A stretch of DNA of 11,351 bases, taken from NCBI GenBank assembly GCA_947463105.1, contig CANHSD010000079.1, forward strand, positions 1-11,351, given 5' to 3'. Under the pieces are notes generated by a model, which worked only from the letters and a program-made list of their open reading frames with translations, did no database searches and had not been told where the DNA came from. How positions within the stretch are numbered: the stretch's first letter is position 1; every line of letters begins with the position of its first letter. The stretch is from Chitinophagaceae bacterium. GTDB taxonomy: Bacteria; Bacteroidota; Bacteroidia; Chitinophagales; Chitinophagaceae. Shown one piece after another: positions 7,296-11,351 of the stretch. Made by a program: the position numbers and the translations under genes.

Positions 7296-8310
7296 TTCCT
7301 TGAATGGCTTGAAATGAAAGGTTGTACTGGATGCGTTCACCCGGAGCGATGAAAATCAGGGTTTCATTTTCCCTGGCTTTGGATTGCCCAATGGGTGGAT
7401 GAGAACCGGGCTCAAGGCCTGTAACATATTCACCTTTCCCCCAGTGTTGCCAATTGGTCATCCATGGCAATTCATTTTTATTGAATTGAATGGCTACAGC
7501 CAATTCCAACGCAGGATTGTGGAGGCCACAAATGCATTGACCATTCCCTGTAGCTTCAATGTCAACAACGGCCACCTCCTCGCCATTGCCACTGTGGCTG
7601 ACAAGGGTATCTGGGCAGGTTTTGAAGGCTTCTCCATTGGGGAAATCGTTTCCATCACGGGTAGTCATTTTTCCCTTCCAGATCAGCTGGCTACCCTTGT
7701 CTGCAAGGGGCCATCCGAAATTGCAATGGTAGAGAATCATGTGTGGCGCAGGTGTATTGCCCCTGTTGGAAATCTCATCGTGGATATGGAATCCGGGTAC
7801 TCCAAGCGTGGCAGAAATGGTTCTTCTTAGCTCGAGCGCAGGGCCGAAAATCCTTGATTCTCTTATGATACCAGTGATGCTCATGTTCATGTTCCCATTT
7901 TCAGGATCTGGCTGAACAATGGAGACAATTTCTGCCGGGATATTGCTGATGTTGCCATGCACTCCTCTTTCACCCAATGCATCTTTTTCTGGCCCGCCCA
8001 CATGGGATAATCCGCAGGTAGTCACCAGGCCTCCACCAAAGGTTCTGAGCCAATCCAAACCCTTGTCTGAAAAAGGTTGTGGTGGTGTGAAACCTGCGTG
8101 GTTCAGCCATGCCAGGTTGTGTTGATTATATGCAGCATCGGCGATATCCATTGCCCTATCCAGCAAAACTTTGAAGCGAAGTCCGGCTCCCGTATTGATC
8201 CAGGCAACGCGCATGCCCCTGCTGATGCCATTGTCAAGCACAGCAGTTTCAATACCACCCACCTGGGATACATTTCCGACCTTATCACTCCAAATTTGCT
8301 GTTGATGCAT
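7267..8310 (-). CDS. DUF4432 aldose-1-epimerase-like protein
   Basis: This 347-residue protein, with no signal peptide, matches the DUF4432 branch of the galactose-mutarotase-like superfamily of beta-sandwich proteins that bind or epimerise sugars. Visible hallmarks are FKVLLDRAMDI near 46, WLRTFGGGLVTTCGLSHVGG at 87-106, a GVHGNISNIPAE stretch at 116-127, MILYHCNFGWPL near 191 and TGLEPGSHPP near 297. H118, H195 and E300 are the best candidates for the catalytic His/His/Glu set of mutarotases. It is the second gene of the operon, beginning 8 nt after the stop of the propeller-cytochrome gene; its own 3' end overlaps the likely start of the cupin gene. A cytoplasmic role in interconverting anomers or epimers of the imported sugar fits the context. 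No substrate is known for this subgroup from the sequence alone. Confidence 0.88.
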   Translation of the reverse strand: MHQQQIWSDKVGNVSQVGGIETAVLDNGISRGMRVAWINTGAGLRFKVLLDRAMDIADAAYNQHNLAWLNHAGFTPPQPFSDKGLDWLRTFGGGLVTTCGLSHVGGPEKDALGERGVHGNISNIPAEIVSIVQPDPENGNMNMSITGIIRESRIFGPALELRRTISATLGVPGFHIHDEISNRGNTPAPHMILYHCNFGWPLADKGSQLIWKGKMTTRDGNDFPNGEAFKTCPDTLVSHSGNGEEVAVVDIEATGNGQCICGLHNPALELAVAIQFNKNELPWMTNWQHWGKGEYVTGLEPGSHPPIGQSKARENETLIFIAPGERIQYNLSFQAIQGNENIHTIFH

Positions 8311-8318
8311 CGTTCTGC

Positions 8319-11009
8319 TTATTTTGATGAAGCGTAAACTGGATGCATTTGATTTCCTCCAGCTTTCAAATAGGCCATCAGGTCCTTCAGCTCATCTGGG
8401 TTCAGTCCGTTGATCATGCCTGGTAGCATAGGAGAAACCTCAGACACACGGGTTCTCACCACATTTTTCTTCAACACTTCCTTGATGGTCTGAGTATCGA
8501 AAGGGTTTTGTGAAATATAATACTTGTCCTTGTCCTGGCGAATCAGTCTTCCCATGAGTGAGCCACCGGTTTTGAGGTAGAAAACCGTTGAGCCATATTG
8601 GTCTGAGATGGTCTTGCTGGGGGAGATGATGGCTTCAAGCATGTCCTTGTTGGAGAAACGGTTCCCCAACTGGGTAAGGTCTGGTCCTGCAATACCGCCT
8701 TCGCCCTTGATCTGATGACAGGTGCGACAGAGGGATGCTGCAAACATGGCCTTTCCTTGCTCAAAATTTCTCGTTCCATTGGCACTGTCTACGATGGCCA
8801 AGGCATCCGCCAGTTTCCATCCACGGCCCGGCCCTTTGGGCCTAACAGGGCCAATGTCCAAGCCTTTTCTGGCAAGGCTTACAATCGAATCACCAGAGAT
8901 CCTATTGTATTTTGCAAAACTTTCTTTTGGATGATTTTCCAGTGCATTTTTGCGTGCCTTGTCGATAAAGCCAACATAACAAACACCTCCTTTATAACCG
9001 AAGGCCGTATAATACCATTGGAAATATTTGTTTCTCAAATCATCTGTCCATCCATTCTTGGCCTGGCTCAACACATTTGCATACCAGGTCTGTGTAAGCG
9101 GAGGCATTTTGGATAGCATGCCTGCAATGTCCATTCCATATTGCGGGTTGCGAAGGATCAGGTCTGATGATTCAGAAACTGTTTTCTGACCGCCCATGTC
9201 ATCTCTTGCAGTGCTCAAGAGGGCCATTGTTTTTTCAACAGCCATTGGCGCATCAACATAAACCAACAGCTTGCTGAGTTCCTTGTTGAGGTCATTGGTG
9301 GCAGCGGGGAAAATAGGATTCAGTAATTTGGCTACAGCCTCTTTTTCTGCGGCATCTGGCGCCCCCATCCGGGTAAACACCAGTTCAATAGCACGCATCA
9401 AATCCAGTTGCTGGGATGCTGTGAGCAAAGCTATATTTACACTGGTAAGTGATGCCAGTAATGGTTTCTTGACTTTTGCATCACCACGCCTTGCCAGGCC
9501 AATGGCTGCGTTGGTCAGGATGACAGGATCTTTCTCATTAATTGTTCTGTCGGTCCATTCAGTGAGTGGTTGAGCTTCAACGGCGATGCGTGCGGCATAG
9601 CGGATAAAACGATCCTTGTCCTTCAAATATGGCCAGGCCACATTAATGGCACCCACATTTGGTTTTCCGTGGTATGCCTCCAATTTTTTGCGTGTTTTTT
9701 GTGCTTCATTCAATTCAACCTTTGCAGCAGCAGTATTCTTCGTTTCGCTTCCTGCATAATATACACGGTACATGTCAGATTCCAGTCTTCTGCCGCCGGT
9801 AAGGAAATACATTGCACCATCTGGTCCTACGACGCCATCAGTCAATGGAAGTGGGGAGCCAGAGATGAACTCTTCACCTGTTGCTGTGTATGATGCACCG
9901 TCTGATTTAGGATAGATTGCATAGATGATACCGAAACTCCAGTCGAAGGCGAACAAAGCATTGCGGTATTTTTCAGGGAATTTTGCGTTGGCTCCTGATA
10001 CAAAATTGGTAGGAGATCCCTGTCCAACATTGACAGCGGCAGGAAGGTTGTCGGGATAATTGGCATTCCATTTGTTTGTGCCGGGCCTCCAGCCATATTC
10101 ACCACCACTTGTTACATGTAGAATTCTGGTAGGACGGTACCATGGTGTACCAAAATCCCACTCCATGTCAGAATCATAAGTGAACATCTCTCCAGCATTA
10201 TTGAATGCGAGGTCAAACGGATTGCGAAAGCCTGAAGCGTACATGTTCCAATTGCTGCCGGTTGAATCCACCTGGGCCACCCATCCACCATGGGATTCAA
10301 CGGTATTGTCATGACCGTTGGGGTCCTTGATCAAAGGGAAAAGGTTATCAAATTTTCCGTCCGGAATATTTTGATAGGAATCCAATTTTGGAATTTTTGT
10401 GAAATTGCCGGAAACTACAAACAGGGATTGTTTGTCTGGCGCGAGCACGATGCTGTGTGGCCCGTGTTCTCCTTCACCATTCAACAGTTTGAGCATGGTT
10501 ATTTTATCAAACTGGTCGTCACCGTCGGTGTCCTGTAGTCTGTATAGACCACTGGTTCTTTTTAATTTGCCATTGCCGCGATGGTTGATCATCACATACA
10601 AACTGTTGAAAGCATAGAGGAGACCATGCGCATAACCCATGGAAACTTTTCCCGTTGTTGTGTCAGTCATGAATGCAGGATCTTTCAAGACTTCCAGTTT
10701 TTCAATGGTTGTTTTGTTGATGGTATCTCCGATAGCCGGTACTTTCAAACGGTACAGGTATCCATACTGATCAGATGCAATGATTCTCCCCTTGTTGTCA
10801 AAGGTCATGGAAACCCAGGATCCTTCTTCATGCTCAGAAGGCCCATAAAGCCTCTCTGCTTTGAACCCCTGGGGCAGTTTCAGGTTGGCAACTTTGGGGT
10901 CATCAGCGCTGAAAAACGCGTCTTCTTCTCGTATTGAAAACGATATGACCAGGGCAAGGGGCAGCACAATGAACAATAGCCTTAACATCAGCACTACATT
11001 TTTTTTCAT
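8319..11009 (-). CDS. Sorbosone-dehydrogenase-like beta-propeller / helical-repeat / cytochrome c protein (Pirellula/Verrucomicrobium-type heme domain)
   Basis: The 896-residue product begins with a signal peptide or membrane anchor (KKN, then hydrophobic residues 5-25). A beta-propeller spans about 46-418: LKLPQGFKAERLYG, an acidic LQDTDGDDQFDKI loop at 158-170, EHGPHSIVLAPD at 181-192, YASGFRNPFDLAF at 257-269, MEWDFGTPWYRPTRI at 282-296, and DGVVGPDGAMYFLTGG. Alpha-helical repeats cover about 425-735. The C-terminus is a cytochrome c of the Pirellula/Verrucomicrobium putative heme-binding type (TIGR02603-like): FEQGKAMF, heme motif CRTCH at 761-765, GGIAGPDLTQLGNRF, IISPSKTISDQYG and SPMLPGMINGLNPDEL, with M861 or M865 as likely sixth ligand. 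H185 and R262 may match the catalytic His and a PQQ-contacting Arg of soluble glucose dehydrogenase; this is inferred from memory, without alignment. It is the first gene of the operon. A periplasmic, heme-coupled oxidation of a sugar-like substrate is likely; the cofactor is unproven. Confidence 0.92.
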   Translation of the reverse strand: MKKNVVLMLRLLFIVLPLALVISFSIREEDAFFSADDPKVANLKLPQGFKAERLYGPSEHEEGSWVSMTFDNKGRIIASDQYGYLYRLKVPAIGDTINKTTIEKLEVLKDPAFMTDTTTGKVSMGYAHGLLYAFNSLYVMINHRGNGKLKRTSGLYRLQDTDGDDQFDKITMLKLLNGEGEHGPHSIVLAPDKQSLFVVSGNFTKIPKLDSYQNIPDGKFDNLFPLIKDPNGHDNTVESHGGWVAQVDSTGSNWNMYASGFRNPFDLAFNNAGEMFTYDSDMEWDFGTPWYRPTRILHVTSGGEYGWRPGTNKWNANYPDNLPAAVNVGQGSPTNFVSGANAKFPEKYRNALFAFDWSFGIIYAIYPKSDGASYTATGEEFISGSPLPLTDGVVGPDGAMYFLTGGRRLESDMYRVYYAGSETKNTAAAKVELNEAQKTRKKLEAYHGKPNVGAINVAWPYLKDKDRFIRYAARIAVEAQPLTEWTDRTINEKDPVILTNAAIGLARRGDAKVKKPLLASLTSVNIALLTASQQLDLMRAIELVFTRMGAPDAAEKEAVAKLLNPIFPAATNDLNKELSKLLVYVDAPMAVEKTMALLSTARDDMGGQKTVSESSDLILRNPQYGMDIAGMLSKMPPLTQTWYANVLSQAKNGWTDDLRNKYFQWYYTAFGYKGGVCYVGFIDKARKNALENHPKESFAKYNRISGDSIVSLARKGLDIGPVRPKGPGRGWKLADALAIVDSANGTRNFEQGKAMFAASLCRTCHQIKGEGGIAGPDLTQLGNRFSNKDMLEAIISPSKTISDQYGSTVFYLKTGGSLMGRLIRQDKDKYYISQNPFDTQTIKEVLKKNVVRTRVSEVSPMLPGMINGLNPDELKDLMAYLKAGGNQMHPVYASSK

Positions 11010-11205
11010 GTCGGAAGTTTTAGTTCGGCAAAATCAGCAAACTAGTTTGAAACAATCAATGCTAAGTTTGCTTAAATTGCTAAAGATTTTATACAATCGT
11101 AAAATAGGCCTAACCCTTGAATAAAAAAAATATATCGGGCAAAGTTTATACACGGTTTCTTGTTGGTAAATCCTAACTGCCACACAAGTACATTAGTCAT
11201 ATATT
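11010..11205. promoter_or_regulatory. Divergent intergenic region with the operon's promoter
   Basis: This 196-nt AT-rich spacer lies between two genes pointing away from each other, so it must hold the promoter of the seven-gene minus-strand operon and that of the plus-strand membrane protein gene. A perfect palindrome sits at 11038-11049 and its right half-site AGTTTG recurs at 11065-11070. No convincing Bacteroidota promoter (TTTG, about 19-21 nt, TAnnTTTG) with both elements at proper spacing was found on either strand. The exact start sites are therefore not called. Confidence 0.6.
11038..11049. promoter_or_regulatory. 12-bp perfect palindrome, possible operator
   Basis: CAAACTAGTTTG is its own reverse complement. 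It ends 28 nt before the start codon of the first operon gene, where a bound dimeric regulator could block or control transcription. The half-site AGTTTG appears again as a direct copy 21 nt further along (11065-11070), about two helical turns away. A palindrome of this length can arise by chance in AT-rich DNA, and no regulator gene is visible in the window. Confidence 0.35.
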
Positions 11206-11351
11206 ATGAGCAATTCACCGAAACATTCCATATACAACAAACGGCTCTTCTGGGTAGGCATGTGTTTGTCCTGGATCTGCATTTTTGCAGTGGTCAATAC
11301 CTTACAGGTTTCAGGATCAGGGCTTGATTTAACCGGGTCCCTGGTATGGAA
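11206..11351 (+). CDS. N-terminus of a membrane protein, possibly a transporter (cut by window edge)
   Basis: The frame opens at ATG 11206, the first start after an in-frame TAG at 11194, and stays open for 48 codons to the right edge. A short polar N-terminus with basic residues (MSNSPKHSIYNKRLFW) is followed by a hydrophobic segment at about residues 14-34 (LFWVGMCLSWICIFAVVNTL) that would form a first transmembrane helix. The NKRLFW motif followed directly by a helix is reminiscent of major facilitator sugar transporters, which would suit a divergent partner of a sugar operon, but 48 residues are too few to assign a family. It could equally be another polytopic or membrane-anchored protein. 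Confidence 0.6.
   Translation, partial: MSNSPKHSIYNKRLFWVGMCLSWICIFAVVNTLQVSGSGLDLTGSLVW

Noticed and set aside
11063..11070. TAAGTTTG matching the Bacteroidota -7 element TAnnTTTG on the plus strand
   Set aside because: The nearest upstream TTTG is only 13 nt away instead of about 19-21, so a full promoter cannot be supported; the match may be chance or part of the operator repeat.

Overview
The window suggests a Bacteroidota genome, most likely Chitinophagaceae or a near relative. This is inferred from moderate GC, start codons preceded by A-rich leaders without Shine-Dalgarno sites, mostly TAA stops, and a gene content (ThuA-like protein, propeller-cytochrome fusions, sugar-isomerase TIM barrels, DUF4432) typical of Bacteroidota and PVC bacteria. 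No RNA genes, mobile elements or CRISPR arrays were seen.

Layout: nearly the whole window is one minus-strand array of seven genes, read from right to left. From the promoter side: (1) a propeller / helical-repeat / cytochrome c protein (11009-8319); (2) a DUF4432 aldose-epimerase-like protein (8310-7267); (3) a two-cupin, phosphomannose-isomerase-like protein (7295-6027); (4) a giant SGNH-like / propeller / HEAT / cytochrome c protein (6014-2835); (5) an exported ThuA-like protein (2773-1913); (6) a D-tagatose/D-psicose 3-epimerase-type TIM barrel (1898-1047); (7) a second TIM-barrel isomerase-like protein cut by the left edge (1022-1). Gaps are 8-24 nt, or a short overlap, except for 61 nt between genes 4 and 5, so this looks like one operon. 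A 196-nt divergent intergenic region (11010-11205), carrying a perfect 12-bp palindrome close to the first gene, separates it from the start of a plus-strand membrane protein cut by the right edge.

Working model (inference): the operon handles a sugar or sugar derivative in two places. Three proteins have export signals: two mono-heme cytochrome c fusions with calcium/quinoprotein-style beta-propellers, and the ThuA-like protein. They would act outside the cytoplasmic membrane, with the cytochromes passing electrons to the respiratory chain. Four proteins without signals (two TIM barrels, the cupin, the DUF4432 protein) are sugar isomerases, epimerases or mutarotases by family and would process the imported product. 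No NAD-dependent Gfo/Idh/MocA dehydrogenase and no glycoside hydrolase is visible, although these commonly accompany ThuA-like and TIM-barrel genes. The cytochrome-fused propellers may therefore supply the oxidation step. The substrate cannot be read from the sequence.
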